64,000 nucleotides of DNA from Pedobacter zeae. GTDB taxonomy: Bacteria > Bacteroidota > Bacteroidia > Sphingobacteriales > Sphingobacteriaceae. The stretch spans positions 912,872 to 976,871 of the forward strand of contig NZ_JACIEF010000001.1 in the NCBI RefSeq assembly GCF_014196715.1, written 5' to 3'. The position numbers and the translations under genes are program-made. Positions 43,666 to 53,093 of the stretch are shown in pieces. The notes under the pieces were generated by a model that was not told the DNA's origin, did not search any database, and was given only the letters and a program-made list of their open reading frames with translations. The number at the start of each line of letters is the position of its first letter. Positions within the stretch are counted from its first letter, which is position 1.

Positions 43666-45591
43666 ATGATTAACATTACTTTACCTGACGGTTCTGTACG
43701 TCAGTATGAAAAGGGCACTTCTGCCCATCAAATTGCATTGTCAATTTCTGAGGGCCTGGCCCGTAACGTATTAGCCGCTGAGGTTAATGGCGAGGTTTGG
43801 GATTCAACAAGACCCATCGAATCTGATTCGTCAGTAAAATTGTTAACCTGGAGTGATGCTGCCGGAAAATCGACCTTTTGGCATTCATCGGCGCATTTAA
43901 TGGCCGAGGCTTTAGAAGCGCTTTATCCTGGAACCAAATTTGGTATCGGTCCGGCAATTGAAACCGGTTTTTATTATGACGTAGACTTTGGCGGCCGCGA
44001 ATTTTCTTCGGATGATTTCAAAGCCATCGAAACCAAAATGATCGAACTGGCCAAACAAAAGGAAACTTTTGTGCGTGAAAGTGTAAGCAAAGCTGATGCT
44101 GTTAAATATTTCACCGAGAAGGGTGATGAATATAAGCTGGATTTGATTGATGGCCTTGAAGATGGTAAAATTACCTTTTATACCCAGGGCGCATTTACCG
44201 ATTTATGCCGTGGTCCGCATATTCCGAACACAGGTTTTATAAAAGCGGTAAAACTGATGAATGTGGCCGGCGCTTACTGGCGCGGCGACGAAACCAAAAA
44301 ACAGCTGACCCGTATTTATGGCGTAACTTTTCCTAAAGCCAGCGAGCTTAGTGAATACCTGTTGATGATCGAAGAAGCTAAAAAACGCGATCACCGTAAA
44401 CTGGGTAAAGAACTGGAATTGTTTGCTTTCTCAGAAAAAGTGGGCATGGGCTTGCCATTATGGTTACCAAAAGGAACCGCTTTGCGCGAGCGTTTGGTTA
44501 ACTTCTTGACTAAGGCACAAGCTAAAGCGGGTTACGAGCAAGTGGTTACACCACATATCGGCCATAAAAACCTGTATGTCACTTCAGGCCACTGGGAAAA
44601 ATATGGTAAAGATTCGTTCCAGCCGATTAAAACCCCGCAGGAAGGAGAGGAGTTTTTCTTAAAACCAATGAACTGCCCGCACCACTGCGAGATTTACAAA
44701 ACAAAACCACGTTCTTATAAAGATCTTCCGGTTCGTTTTGCTGAATTTGGTACCGTTTACCGTTACGAACAAAGTGGCGAATTACACGGTTTAACCCGTG
44801 TACGTGGCTTTACTCAGGATGATGCACACTTGTTCTGTATGCCGGAGCAGGTTAAAGATGAGTTTAAAAAAGTAATCGATCTGGTGCTTTATGTATTTAA
44901 ATCTTTAGGTTTTGAAAACTATACTGCCCAGGTTTCGTTAAGGGATCCGGAGAATAAAGCCAAATATATCGGTTCTGATGAGAACTGGAGGCTATCTGAA
45001 AATGCCATCATCGAAGCAGCGGCCGAAAAAGGTTTAAATACCGTTGTAGAATATGGCGAAGCCGCTTTCTATGGTCCGAAGCTCGATTTTATGGTTAAAG
45101 ATGCTTTAGGCAGAAAATGGCAGCTGGGTACTATCCAGGTTGATTATAACCTTCCGGAGCGTTTCGAACTGGAATACACCGGTAGCGATAACCAGAAGCA
45201 CCGTCCGGTAATGATCCACCGTGCACCATTTGGTTCGCTGGAAAGATTTATCGCCGTACTGATCGAACACTGTGCCGGAAACTTCCCTTTATGGTTGAGT
45301 CCGGAGCAATTTATTATTCTTCCTATTTCAGAAAAATATGAAGAATATGCAAAAAAAGTTTTAGATGAACTAAATAATTCCGATATTCGCGGGCTGATTG
45401 ACTTTCGTGATGAAAAAATCGGTCGCAAAATACGTGATTCGGAAGTTAAAAAGATCCCTTACATGCTCATTATCGGCGATAAAGAGATGGCAGAAGGAAA
45501 AGTTTCTGTGCGTAAACATGGTGAGGGAGATTTAGGCGAAATGACGTTGGAAGAGTTCAACAATTTATTAAGAAAAGAAATAACAGTTTAA
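43666..45591 (+). CDS. thrS: Threonyl-tRNA synthetase
   Basis: A 641-residue class II synthetase that charges tRNA-Thr. The order is TGS domain (residues 1-62, [19 protein letters not shown]), editing domain with [11 protein letters not shown] near residue 75, catalytic core with zinc ligands in [14 protein letters not shown] and [19 protein letters not shown], and a C-terminal anticodon-binding domain from about 540. It leads the thrS-infC-rpmI-rplT cluster, conserved from many bacteria. The 5' leader holds a -7 box at 43588 and no obvious T-box. Confidence 0.97.
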   Translation: MINITLPDGSVRQYEKGTSAHQIALSISEGLARNVLAAEVNGEVWDSTRPIESDSSVKLLTWSDAAGKSTFWHSSAHLMAEALEALYPGTKFGIGPAIETGFYYDVDFGGREFSSDDFKAIETKMIELAKQKETFVRESVSKADAVKYFTEKGDEYKLDLIDGLEDGKITFYTQGAFTDLCRGPHIPNTGFIKAVKLMNVAGAYWRGDETKKQLTRIYGVTFPKASELSEYLLMIEEAKKRDHRKLGKELELFAFSEKVGMGLPLWLPKGTALRERLVNFLTKAQAKAGYEQVVTPHIGHKNLYVTSGHWEKYGKDSFQPIKTPQEGEEFFLKPMNCPHHCEIYKTKPRSYKDLPVRFAEFGTVYRYEQSGELHGLTRVRGFTQDDAHLFCMPEQVKDEFKKVIDLVLYVFKSLGFENYTAQVSLRDPENKAKYIGSDENWRLSENAIIEAAAEKGLNTVVEYGEAAFYGPKLDFMVKDALGRKWQLGTIQVDYNLPERFELEYTGSDNQKHRPVMIHRAPFGSLERFIAVLIEHCAGNFPLWLSPEQFIILPISEKYEEYAKKVLDELNNSDIRGLIDFRDEKIGRKIRDSEVKKIPYMLIIGDKEMAEGKVSVRKHGEGDLGEMTLEEFNNLLRKEITV

Positions 45592-45608
45592 ATTAAAATA
45601 ATACAAAT

Positions 45609-46178
45609 TTGGCATTAGGAAGACCAGGATTTAACAGGGGACCACGTCCACCTTTTAAGAAAAAAGAAGCAGAGCATAACATTAATCAGTATATAAAATC
45701 GCCTGAAGTGCGTTTAGCTGGCGATAATGTTGAACCGGGGATTTATCCTTTGGCGAAAGCTTTGGCACTTGCTGATGAACTGGAACTGGATTTGGTAGAG
45801 ATTTCTCCAAATGCTGTACCACCAGTTTGTAGAATTATTGATTACAGTAAATTTGTTTACGAGCAAAAGAAAAAGCAAAAAGAAATTAAAGCTAATGCCA
45901 AACAAACTGTAATTAAGGAGATCCGTTTTGGACCTAATACGAACGATCACGATTTCCAGTTTAAATTAAAACATGCCGTAAGCTTTTTGGAGAACGGAGA
46001 GAAAGTTAGGGCTTATGTGCATTTTAAAGGTAGGGCAATTGTGTACAAAGAACAGGGAGAAATTTTATTATTGAAATTTGCCCAGGCTTTGGAAGATGTA
46101 GGGAAGGTAGAGTTGTTACCAAAGTTGGAAGGTAAACGGATGTTCCTTACTGTTGCGCCTAAAGTAGCAAAAAAATAA
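45609..46178 (+). CDS. infC: Translation initiation factor IF-3
   Basis: A 189-residue IF-3, with N-terminal domain ([37 protein letters not shown]) and C-terminal domain ([38 protein letters not shown]). The only start in place is TTG at 45609 (TTG GCA TTA GGA); an in-frame stop at 45594 closes the frame upstream. Non-AUG starts on infC are known in enteric bacteria to permit autoregulation by IF-3 start-codon discrimination, and the TTG here may serve the same purpose, which is inference. The gap to thrS is 17 bases. Confidence 0.96.
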   Translation: MALGRPGFNRGPRPPFKKKEAEHNINQYIKSPEVRLAGDNVEPGIYPLAKALALADELELDLVEISPNAVPPVCRIIDYSKFVYEQKKKQKEIKANAKQTVIKEIRFGPNTNDHDFQFKLKHAVSFLENGEKVRAYVHFKGRAIVYKEQGEILLLKFAQALEDVGKVELLPKLEGKRMFLTVAPKVAKK

Positions 46179-46207
46179 AAACAATTTTATAAATTAAATA
46201 ACAGGTT

Positions 46208-46408
46208 ATGCCAAAAATGAAAACCAATTCCAGTGCCAAAAAGCGTTTTTCGCTTACTGGAACAGGTAAAATCAAAAGAAACAAAGCATACAAAAGTCAC
46301 ATCTTAACCAAGATGAGTACTAAACGTAAACGTGCGCTTGGAAATGCAGGAATTGTAACAGATGCAGATTCAGGTAACGTAAAACGTATGCTTTGCATCG
46401 GAAAGTAA
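46208..46408 (+). CDS. rpmI: 50S ribosomal protein L35
   Basis: A 66-residue, very basic ribosomal protein. [31 protein letters not shown] (in two segments) and the C-terminal VKRMLCIGK are typical of L35. It sits 29 bases after infC and 73 before rplT, in the conserved operon. A feedback role through L20 is known in other bacteria but not shown here. Confidence 0.97.
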   Translation: MPKMKTNSSAKKRFSLTGTGKIKRNKAYKSHILTKMSTKRKRALGNAGIVTDADSGNVKRMLCIGK

Positions 46409-46481
46409 TTCATTAATTTCACCAGGTATCAGGCATTAAAGTTCCTTAACTGGACGCCGCTTACCAAAAAACAACAACAAC

Positions 46482-46826
46482 ATGCCACGTTCGGTAAACG
46501 CAGTAGCTTCGAGAAGAAGAAGAAAAAAGATCCTTAATTTAGCCAAAGGTTATTGGGGAGCAAGAAGTAAGGTTTATACTGTTGCCAAAAACACAGTAGA
46601 AAAAGGTTTGCAATATGCATACCGTGACCGTAAAGTTAAGAAAAGAGAATTCCGCGGATTGTGGATCCAACGTATCAACGCTGGTGCACGTCAGCACGGT
46701 ATTTCTTACTCTCAATTAATCGGTAAATTAGCTTCAAAAGAAATCGGTTTAAACCGTAAAGTATTGGCTGATTTAGCAATGAATCATCCTGAAGCTTTCA
46801 AAGCTGTAATTGATGCAGTAAAATAG
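46482..46826 (+). CDS. rplT: 50S ribosomal protein L20
   Basis: A 114-residue basic ribosomal protein with the typical opening [31 protein letters not shown] (in parts) and [26 protein letters not shown]. It is the last gene of the thrS operon and is followed by a strong bidirectional terminator. Confidence 0.97.
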   Translation: MPRSVNAVASRRRRKKILNLAKGYWGARSKVYTVAKNTVEKGLQYAYRDRKVKKREFRGLWIQRINAGARQHGISYSQLIGKLASKEIGLNRKVLADLAMNHPEAFKAVIDAVK

Positions 46827-46854
46827 AATTTTCGTTTCGACGATAATCATATTT

Positions 46855-46885
46855 AAAAAAGGGAACCAAATGGGTTCCCTTTTTT
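46855..46885. terminator. Bidirectional intrinsic terminator after rplT
   Basis: AAAAAAGGGAACC (46855-46867) and its exact complement GGTTCCCTTTTTT (46873-46885) form a 13-bp stem with a five-base loop and U/A tracts on both sides. It separates rplT from the convergent yegP-like gene. Confidence 0.9.
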
Positions 46886-46892
46886 AATGGGC

Positions 46893-47222
46893 TTAACTTT
46901 GGTCATCTGTTTCGGCATCCGGTGCATTTTTTTGAACAGATTCGATTCCATTATCTCTCGCGGAAGTACTTTCGTACATTTCGCTAGAACCTATAATCTG
47001 ACCGTTTGTTGCTTTTAAGCTAAAATAATACTTGCAATTGCTTGAGGTTTTCCGTTCAAATTTCGAATCGTCCTTCGCATTCTTTTTAACCGATTCAATT
47101 CCGTTTTCGCAGCTCGATTTCGCGGCATAACCTTCACTGCTTAAAATAACCTGACCATTTCCGGCTTTCAGATTAAACTGGTATTCGCCATTGCTCCTTT
47201 TAGTAATCACAAATTTTCCCAT
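46893..47222 (-). CDS. YegP-like DUF1508 tandem protein
   Basis: A 109-residue protein made of two DUF1508 repeats: FVITKRSNGEYQFNLKAGNGQVILSSEGYAAKSSCENGIESVKKNA and FERKTSSNCKYYFSLKATNGQIIGSSEMYESTSARDNGIESVQKNA (described in parts). Each holds the GQVIxSSExY and NGIxSVxKNA motifs. The family (UPF0339, YegP) is uncharacterised beyond structure. It is monocistronic on the minus strand, convergent with rplT. Confidence 0.88.
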   Translation of the reverse strand: MGKFVITKRSNGEYQFNLKAGNGQVILSSEGYAAKSSCENGIESVKKNAKDDSKFERKTSSNCKYYFSLKATNGQIIGSSEMYESTSARDNGIESVQKNAPDAETDDQS

Positions 47223-47360
47223 AGTGCTGATATTTAATTATTTGGTTTAAAGTACCTTACTCTTAAAGTTATAAAAATTTCGAAGCAAAATCAATATGCT
47301 TTCGAGAATTAAAAATAAGTTAATATTTAATATGGAGTGTTATATCGCTAAAAGCAAGAT

Positions 47361-47430
47361 CGTCATTTCTGCGAAAGTGTGAATCTTCGAATAGTTTTTT
47401 AGACTCCGTTATACTCCGCTCGAAATGACG
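47361..47430. repeat. Dispersed CGTCAT...ATGACG hairpin element, copy
   Basis: CGTCATTTCTGCG begins and ACTCCGCTCGAAATGACG (47413-47430) ends the copy, with a central GAATCTTCGAATAG. It lies just past the 3' end of the metalloprotease gene. Confidence 0.65.
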
Positions 47431-47439
47431 ATAATTTTA

Positions 47440-49041
47440 TTAATATAATCCCAGTTCTGCTAAACAGGCAAATTGCTGACCATCATGTGCAGATTTAGCG
47501 ATAATTTTATAGTATAGGAATGTTTGAGGAGAAGCGAAATCAAAATACTGTACTCCGGTTACGTTTTTAGCAACGTAATTGCCCTGTGATGTAAAATTGA
47601 TGCCATCTGTACTGGTTAAAATTTCAAAATCGTTAACCGCCCTGCTTAAGCTGCTGCGCTGCAATAAACTTACGCCACTCGCTGTTTTAGAAGTTGTACC
47701 AACTTTAATAACCACATTGTGAGGGTAAGAAGTGGCAGATGTTCTCCATCTCGAATGCCAAACAGTAGCCGGATCATTATCAATTAAACTGGTCGCTTTA
47801 CCATCTGAACTTTCTTCAGAACTGAACGAAGCAATGCTCCATCCTGTTTTGCTTAGCTCGTTCTTTGTTGAGAAACCTAATACAGGTAATCCTCCGGAAA
47901 AGGTATAGCTATAAATCTGTTCGGTTACTGTGCCATTATCGTGTACAAGTTTTACTTTTAGTTCGTAAGGAATACCATCGGCTTTTTCCTGCAGATCGGC
48001 AATTGGCATCACCACCCTGAAACTATCTGTACCAATTTTTTTCGACTCCCAGGTGATGGCATTGTAATCCTTGTTTACGCCTGTACCTTCATTGTTTACA
48101 TTTGGATCATTGTAATATAAAATGCTGGTTACGTTACCGGTAGAGGTAAATTTTCCGGATACCACTATTGATGCCAGGCCACTATCGTAACTGGCGTATA
48201 TTTTAGGGATGCTGGTGGTAACCGAGCCGTAATAACTATTGGAGTTATTATTAAAAACCTGGTTAACATTTAAAATAGCAGCATCGGCAGCGGTTAAAAA
48301 AGTTGGGCTCTTGCCCAGTGTTCCATTACCGGCCCACATTAATGCCATACCCAATGTAGAATTTTCAGAAACTTTTTGTCTGTTGTGCGGTAAATTTAAA
48401 CCATGGCCCAATTCGTGAACCATGCCGCCAAACCAAACGCTGAATCGGTTACCTACCGTTGTATTTAAGCCAAGGTTGGCAATATCCATTTCCTCATAAT
48501 CAAGGGCATAGCACCAGCGGCCGGTACCATAAAACGGACCACCGCTTGGCGTACCATTGGTGCCGATGGAATACCTCGGGATAATCACCAGGGTATGATC
48601 GCTGGTTTTATCTGCAGGGTGGGCTGCAAAATAAGCGTTTATTTCGCTGGCAACAGCTCCTGAACCGCCTGAGTAGGGGTAACTGCTTTTTGGTAAATTT
48701 CCCCTGATGGTTAAGATTTTTACGCCACCAGAGCCATCATCGGCCAGGCCAAAAGTTTTATTGCCATAACCGTTCCGGTTCATTTCCTGTTTATACCAGT
48801 CTTGGGTCCACAGCAAAAGGTCGCTTAATCTTTTCCGATAACCCGCTAAGGTATCCAGATCGTTAGGTACAAAATACACGATGTTTACATTGCGTGTTTG
48901 CGTAACAATACTGGCCGTGGCCATCTTCTGGCTAATTTTAAATGTTTTTTCTTCATTTTGTAAGTTTTCGGCTTTTTTACAAGATAAGACAGCCAGACAG
49001 GCGGATACAAGGCCCGCAAGAAGTACACTGTTTTTTTTCAT
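47440..49041 (-). CDS. Metzincin-like lipoprotein with discoidin-type domain
   Basis: A 533-residue lipoprotein (lipobox LAVLSC near residue 21). The catalytic domain carries HELGHGLNLPH with zinc ligands His209, His213 and His219, the spacing of metzincins. The usual Gly of HExxHxxGxxH is Asn216, which is odd. A beta-rich linker spans about residues 270-395. The C-terminal ~130 residues (SSDGKATSLIDNDPATVWHSRW...FDFASPQTFLYYKIIAK) resemble an F5/8 type C (discoidin) carbohydrate-binding domain. It is probably anchored outside the cell and acts on glycoproteins or on matrix-bound proteins; substrate unknown. Confidence 0.8.
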   Translation of the reverse strand: MKKNSVLLAGLVSACLAVLSCKKAENLQNEEKTFKISQKMATASIVTQTRNVNIVYFVPNDLDTLAGYRKRLSDLLLWTQDWYKQEMNRNGYGNKTFGLADDGSGGVKILTIRGNLPKSSYPYSGGSGAVASEINAYFAAHPADKTSDHTLVIIPRYSIGTNGTPSGGPFYGTGRWCYALDYEEMDIANLGLNTTVGNRFSVWFGGMVHELGHGLNLPHNRQKVSENSTLGMALMWAGNGTLGKSPTFLTAADAAILNVNQVFNNNSNSYYGSVTTSIPKIYASYDSGLASIVVSGKFTSTGNVTSILYYNDPNVNNEGTGVNKDYNAITWESKKIGTDSFRVVMPIADLQEKADGIPYELKVKLVHDNGTVTEQIYSYTFSGGLPVLGFSTKNELSKTGWSIASFSSEESSDGKATSLIDNDPATVWHSRWRTSATSYPHNVVIKVGTTSKTASGVSLLQRSSLSRAVNDFEILTSTDGINFTSQGNYVAKNVTGVQYFDFASPQTFLYYKIIAKSAHDGQQFACLAELGLY

Positions 49042-49280
49042 TTGATAATTTTTAGGTTTGGATTGATAATATGCAATTTGGTTAATACTGCCTTGTTTAA
49101 CGTGCTGAGCTCAGCCACATGCCCTGGTTCTTGTAAAGAAAACACATCATCATCATTTGCCAAACCTGGCCGCTATCCTCTGTATTCTGTTTAAAAATGA
49201 TGTGTAATAAGCCGGTTCCTATTTGTCCTGTAACCCTTAAGTTACACACAGTAGCCGTACTTTATTAAAATAAATCAGCG

Positions 49281-49290
49281 CAAACGTTTG
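49281..49290. promoter_or_regulatory. CAAACGTTTG box 1
   Basis: Perfect 10-bp palindrome with CG in the centre, embedded in GCGCAAACGTTTGTG. The second copy is 118 bases away. Central-CG palindromes are typical of LacI-family operators, though the regulator is unknown. Confidence 0.45.
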
Positions 49291-49398
49291 TGTTACAATT
49301 GTATGAAGTGTATATATCGATTAAGCCAGAAAAACGTATAAAGCGTGTTTTTCAAATCTTTTATCGCAATCAATCATGAATTTGAAGATTACAACACG

Positions 49399-49408
49399 CA
49401 AACGTTTG
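49399..49408. promoter_or_regulatory. CAAACGTTTG box 2
   Basis: Same palindrome as box 1, embedded in CACGCAAACGTTTGAT. Confidence 0.45.
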
Positions 49409-49654
49409 ATTTTATAGTCGGGAAGGCCCTAATTTGCTTACGTTTTGCGGTTATTTTAGTTATGTAGTATTTTTTAGGCTTTTAAGTTTATGTTTTGTAT
49501 AGCGAAAGGGGCAGGAAGAAATCGCAGCTTGATTGCTACAAAAGAATGAAAGACCAGCAGGTTAATTTGCAGAAAATTAGCGTTGTATGAAGTAGAACAA
49601 CCTGAACGTACTGATGATCCGGAGGCAAGAATAATTCAAAAATAAACCGGGTTT

Positions 49655-51106
49655 TTAACCTAAAGTATTGGTGAATTTCATTCTGATTCCACTTTGAAAA
49701 TTAAGAATAATTTTAAAGATCTCAACAAGTGTTACCTTTTCGATTTTGGATAGTGTATCTATTTCGATAAAATTGTTGGGTACAGACTGGTGATTGATAA
49801 TTAAATTGGCCTGGTGTTTTAACCTTAAACCCATCAGGTAATAATAAGATTGGGAGAGTTCATTAAACTGTTGTTCGGTAAAAATGCCCAGTTCTTTTAA
49901 AGCTTTTAAACGTTCGCCGGTATTTTCTTTCTGAAATATCCTGTTTTGCAGGGCGTAAACCCTTGCCAGATCGACAATAGGGGTCATGGCGGTTTTAATA
50001 TCGAAAACTTCCTTTTTATGTATTTTTTGGGTCCTGATATTTCTGAAATAGGTTAGTGGAGGTTCATACAGTAAGGCATTTTTGGCCAGGTAGACATAAA
50101 ATTTTTCAATGGGTTTCTGCAGTTCTTCATCTACAAAAGACCTTAAGCTTTCCATAATGCTTAAATCGCCATAAATTGCCCGGCAATCGAAAAAAGCTGC
50201 AAATTTTACTGCCGCTTCGGGCAAGGCTTCTTCAATCCAGTTTTTGTAGTTGTATTTCCAGTGCGATAAAGAGTGTGTCCAGTTTGGATTGGTAGCCATA
50301 TAATCTCCATCGCAGTATACAAAGCCAACATGATTCAGCTTATCAGAAACCTGCGTGGCCAGGTCGAGAAAATAGGTGCGTACAGCCGCCCTTTTATCTT
50401 CAGGTGTATCTTCATAAATAATTGCGTTATCCTGATCGGTTTTAAGGCTTAGCTCTTTACGGCCCTCGCTACCTAAAACCATAAACACAAATTTTGCTGG
50501 TGGTGGTCCGAGTTTAGCAATTACTTCTTCAATAATTTTAAATGAAATGGTATCTGCAATGGTAGTAACCACCTCGTTTACAATCTTTGCATGAACTCCT
50601 CTGTTTAATAGCTGTGCAACAATATGTGGTACTTTCTGCCATTTTAACTTCAGGTCGTTGGTGTTAACAGCCGATTTAACCGACTGAATGAAAACCAAAG
50701 GAGATTCTGCCTGCTCGCTCAGGAGCCTGTTCCGGCTTAAAAAACCTACGTAGTTGCCATGATCATTTATCAGCAAATAGCGCGACTTTTTACTGAACAT
50801 CATCAGGATAGCTTCGTAAACGTAAGCATCGGGTGTTATGGATACGATATTTTTATCCATAACCGTTTCAATGGGCAGGCTGGCACTTAACTGTTTTGCA
50901 ATAACTTCATCCCTTAAAGTAATATCGGTTACGAAACCCAGGTAACCTTGCAGCTCATCTTTAATAAAAAGGCAGCTGGTTTTCTGTTCAGCCATTTTAA
51001 TCGCTGCTTCAAAAATAGGCGTTTTGGGCCCGCAACTCACTATTTTTTTAAAGGTGATGTCCCCGATACGGGCTGTATAAATACGGTCGGTTAATTTATC
51101 TTCCAT
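49655..51106 (-). CDS. CBS-pair/DUF294 nucleotidyltransferase-like protein
   Basis: A 483-residue cytosolic protein. Residues ~15-135 hold two CBS motifs (KTSCLFIKDELQGYLGFVTDI and KKSRYLLINDHGNYVGFLSRNR, each in part). Residues ~200-300 are a DUF294 nucleotidyltransferase-like domain with GSEGRKELSLKTDQDNAIIYED, the metal-binding DQD-like acidic pair. The C-terminal ~150 residues are the DUF294_C helical part. The usual N-terminal cyclic-nucleotide domain is absent. Its 5' end overlaps the upstream exonuclease gene by 11 bases, so the pair is co-expressed. The enzymatic product is unknown. Confidence 0.85.
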   Translation of the reverse strand: MEDKLTDRIYTARIGDITFKKIVSCGPKTPIFEAAIKMAEQKTSCLFIKDELQGYLGFVTDITLRDEVIAKQLSASLPIETVMDKNIVSITPDAYVYEAILMMFSKKSRYLLINDHGNYVGFLSRNRLLSEQAESPLVFIQSVKSAVNTNDLKLKWQKVPHIVAQLLNRGVHAKIVNEVVTTIADTISFKIIEEVIAKLGPPPAKFVFMVLGSEGRKELSLKTDQDNAIIYEDTPEDKRAAVRTYFLDLATQVSDKLNHVGFVYCDGDYMATNPNWTHSLSHWKYNYKNWIEEALPEAAVKFAAFFDCRAIYGDLSIMESLRSFVDEELQKPIEKFYVYLAKNALLYEPPLTYFRNIRTQKIHKKEVFDIKTAMTPIVDLARVYALQNRIFQKENTGERLKALKELGIFTEQQFNELSQSYYYLMGLRLKHQANLIINHQSVPNNFIEIDTLSKIEKVTLVEIFKIILNFQSGIRMKFTNTLG

Positions 51107-51773
51107 TAAAAATACCCTTTAAAACTTTTTTGAATGAAAATGCTTCTGCTTTCTTCTTTTCACGGTTAAAGCCGTGTTGCTGACTATAAACTGATGACAG
51201 GCTGATTTTTTTACTTTCGATGAGGTGAAAAAATATTTTAGCGGCGCTTAATGCATCAGAAAGAGCATTATGCATATTCTCCGGTACCTCGTTAAATAAT
51301 ATGGTATAGAATTTATCGAGTTTCAGGTGGCTGATTACAGAATCGGTAATATACAGCGCACTGGCTTTCATGGTACAGAAAAAAGATAAGCCTTTAAAAA
51401 CATCTTCCTTGCCCATTCTAAATAGCTCCACATTCAGCATATGATAATCGAGTTCAATAAAATGGCCGATAACCAGGGGTTTATATTTTTTAATATCAGC
51501 ATAGAAACTGAGCATAATTTCTCTCTTGTCTTCCCCGTGTAGCTGCAGGTATTCTGCGCTGATGTTATGAATTTTTTGTGCAGCTTTATCAATTTTAATT
51601 CCCGTATTGCTGATGTAGTGGTTGGCCCGCTTGATTTCGTTATGCTGCTGATCGTAAATAATCCAGGCAATTTGAACGATATGGGGCCAGTTTTTTTCAT
51701 TTCCATAAGGTGCCGACCAGTTTTTTGGTAAACCAGATGTTTCGGTATCAACAACTAAGAAATATTCCTCCAA
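51096..51773 (-). CDS. DEDDh 3'-5' exonuclease (PolC/DnaQ-like)
   Basis: A 225-residue exonuclease. Exo I is VVDTETSGLP (Asp9, Glu11), Exo II GHFIELDYHML and Exo III MHNALSDALSAAKIF with the His and Asp. The start is a TTG at 51773 and a -7 box TATCTTTG lies at 51815-51822 on the same strand. It overlaps the CBS/DUF294 gene by 11 bases. The same two-gene arrangement is familiar from other Bacteroidota, but its purpose is not known. Confidence 0.8.
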   Translation of the reverse strand: MEEYFLVVDTETSGLPKNWSAPYGNEKNWPHIVQIAWIIYDQQHNEIKRANHYISNTGIKIDKAAQKIHNISAEYLQLHGEDKREIMLSFYADIKKYKPLVIGHFIELDYHMLNVELFRMGKEDVFKGLSFFCTMKASALYITDSVISHLKLDKFYTILFNEVPENMHNALSDALSAAKIFFHLIESKKISLSSVYSQQHGFNREKKKAEAFSFKKVLKGIFNGR

Positions 51774-52220
51774 TTTTAGATGGTTGGTTAGGTAAAAAGT
51801 GGCACAATCTTAATCAAAGATAATTATTATTTGGCAGCTGTATGAAAGAAATATTAAAGCAGCGAAAGAAATTGATCCTCCTTTCGAGAGATCAGTTTTT
51901 TGGAAAAACAGGAGTATAGCTGATCTGGTAACTATTTAGTAATCAATGAATATGGTGCTGTATGGAGGTGAATCGTTCCAAGATTATCATCACCCTGAAT
52001 CCCTTTCAGGGTCTTTCAAACGAGGTAAATCTCTTGGTTTCACGATGTTTCAGTCGAGATGACGATTCTATTTCTATTTAATCAACCAACCTTAACCATT
52101 AAGAATATTTAAGAACTTAAATGCCTATATGGTGAATAATTAGCGCTCGATGAAGCCAAATCTGTGCAGACAGATCTCTTCATTTCACTATATTCCGGTC
52201 GAGATGACGATGTGCCATCA
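51774..52220. other. 447-base gap with two repeat remnants
   Basis: Contains the candidate -7 box of the exonuclease gene at 51815-51822 (minus) and two hairpin-repeat copies, at about 51986-52066 (ending CAGTCGAGATGACGAT) and 52172-52211 (ending CGGTCGAGATGACGAT). No gene is seen. Confidence 0.6.
52172..52211. repeat. Half copy of the dispersed ATGACG element
   Basis: AGATCTCTTCATT... ends CGGTCGAGATGACGAT, the right half only. It is directly past the glpF stop and may act in its termination. Confidence 0.5.
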
Positions 52221-52958
52221 CTACTTACCAATTAACAGAAATGCTATCGCGGCCAATACGGATCCAATAATTGGACCTACAACAGGTATCCAGGCATAAG
52301 CCCAGTCGCTGCTGCCTTTTCCTTTCATTGGGATTAAAGCATGAACAATCCGGGGACCTAAATCTCTTGCCGGGTTGATGGCATATCCTGTTGTTCCGCC
52401 CAGTGCCAAACCGATAACCCACACTAAAAATGCAACAGGTATGGCACCCATCGAGCCTAATCCTATAGGTGTAACGGTTTCTTTAGTACCCATACTGGCA
52501 TCTGTAAAATAAAAAATCACAAATATGAGTACAAAAGTGCCAATGATTTCGGAAGCAAGATTTGATGTTTTGTTTCTGATCGCCGGCGAAGTGGCAAAAG
52601 GTGCGGCTTTTAAACCGGAATCGTCTGTAGCATCGAAGTGATCCTTGTAAATAACCCAGACCAAAAAAGAACCGGTCATGGCACCAGCCAGCTGTGCCAG
52701 GATATAATATGGTACAAGGGCCCAGCTAAAGCCTTTTCCAATGGCCAAGCCTAAGGTTACCACAGGATTTAAATGTGCGCCACTGTATGGCCCTGCCACC
52801 ACAACGCCTACGAAAACAGCAAGAGCCCAGGCGGTTGTAATGACAATCCAGCCACTGTTATTTCCTTTTGTGGCCTTTAATACTACATTCGCAACCACAC
52901 CATTTCCCAGGAGGATCATTAAAGCAGTGCCAATAAATTCTGCGAGATATACATTCAT
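52221..52958 (-). CDS. glpF: Glycerol facilitator (MIP family)
   Basis: A 245-residue six-helix aquaglyceroporin that lets glycerol enter the cell. The pore half-helices are SGAHLNPVVTLG and YAINPARDLGPR. The first NPA motif reads NPV (Ala to Val), an unusual change in the pore, while the second is intact and followed by the Arg-containing selectivity motif. The C-terminal half has GAIPVAFLVWVIGLALG. It lies third in the minus-strand glpD-glpK-glpF order, 135 bases after glpK. Confidence 0.88.
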   Translation of the reverse strand: MNVYLAEFIGTALMILLGNGVVANVVLKATKGNNSGWIVITTAWALAVFVGVVVAGPYSGAHLNPVVTLGLAIGKGFSWALVPYYILAQLAGAMTGSFLVWVIYKDHFDATDDSGLKAAPFATSPAIRNKTSNLASEIIGTFVLIFVIFYFTDASMGTKETVTPIGLGSMGAIPVAFLVWVIGLALGGTTGYAINPARDLGPRIVHALIPMKGKGSSDWAYAWIPVVGPIIGSVLAAIAFLLIGK

Positions 52959-53093
52959 TGTAAAAAAAATAAGCGATTAATAATTAATTTACTATTCCAG
53001 ACAGATTAATTTCTTTATCTGAATAAAGGCTTAAAACTAAACTAACTTCGTTGAGCCAGCAATACCCGGTTTCAGGATGATGATGGCTTATGG

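Larger units (their letters stand above)
49042..49654. other. 613-base regulatory gap with two GCAAACGTTTG boxes
   Basis: No intact gene. It holds two CAAACGTTTG palindromes at 49281-49290 and 49399-49408, each preceded by CG or G, resembling LacI-family operators. A possible coding remnant lies at about 49546-49645. The only gene reading away from this gap is the metalloprotease gene, so the boxes lie 240 and 358 bases before its start. Confidence 0.6.
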
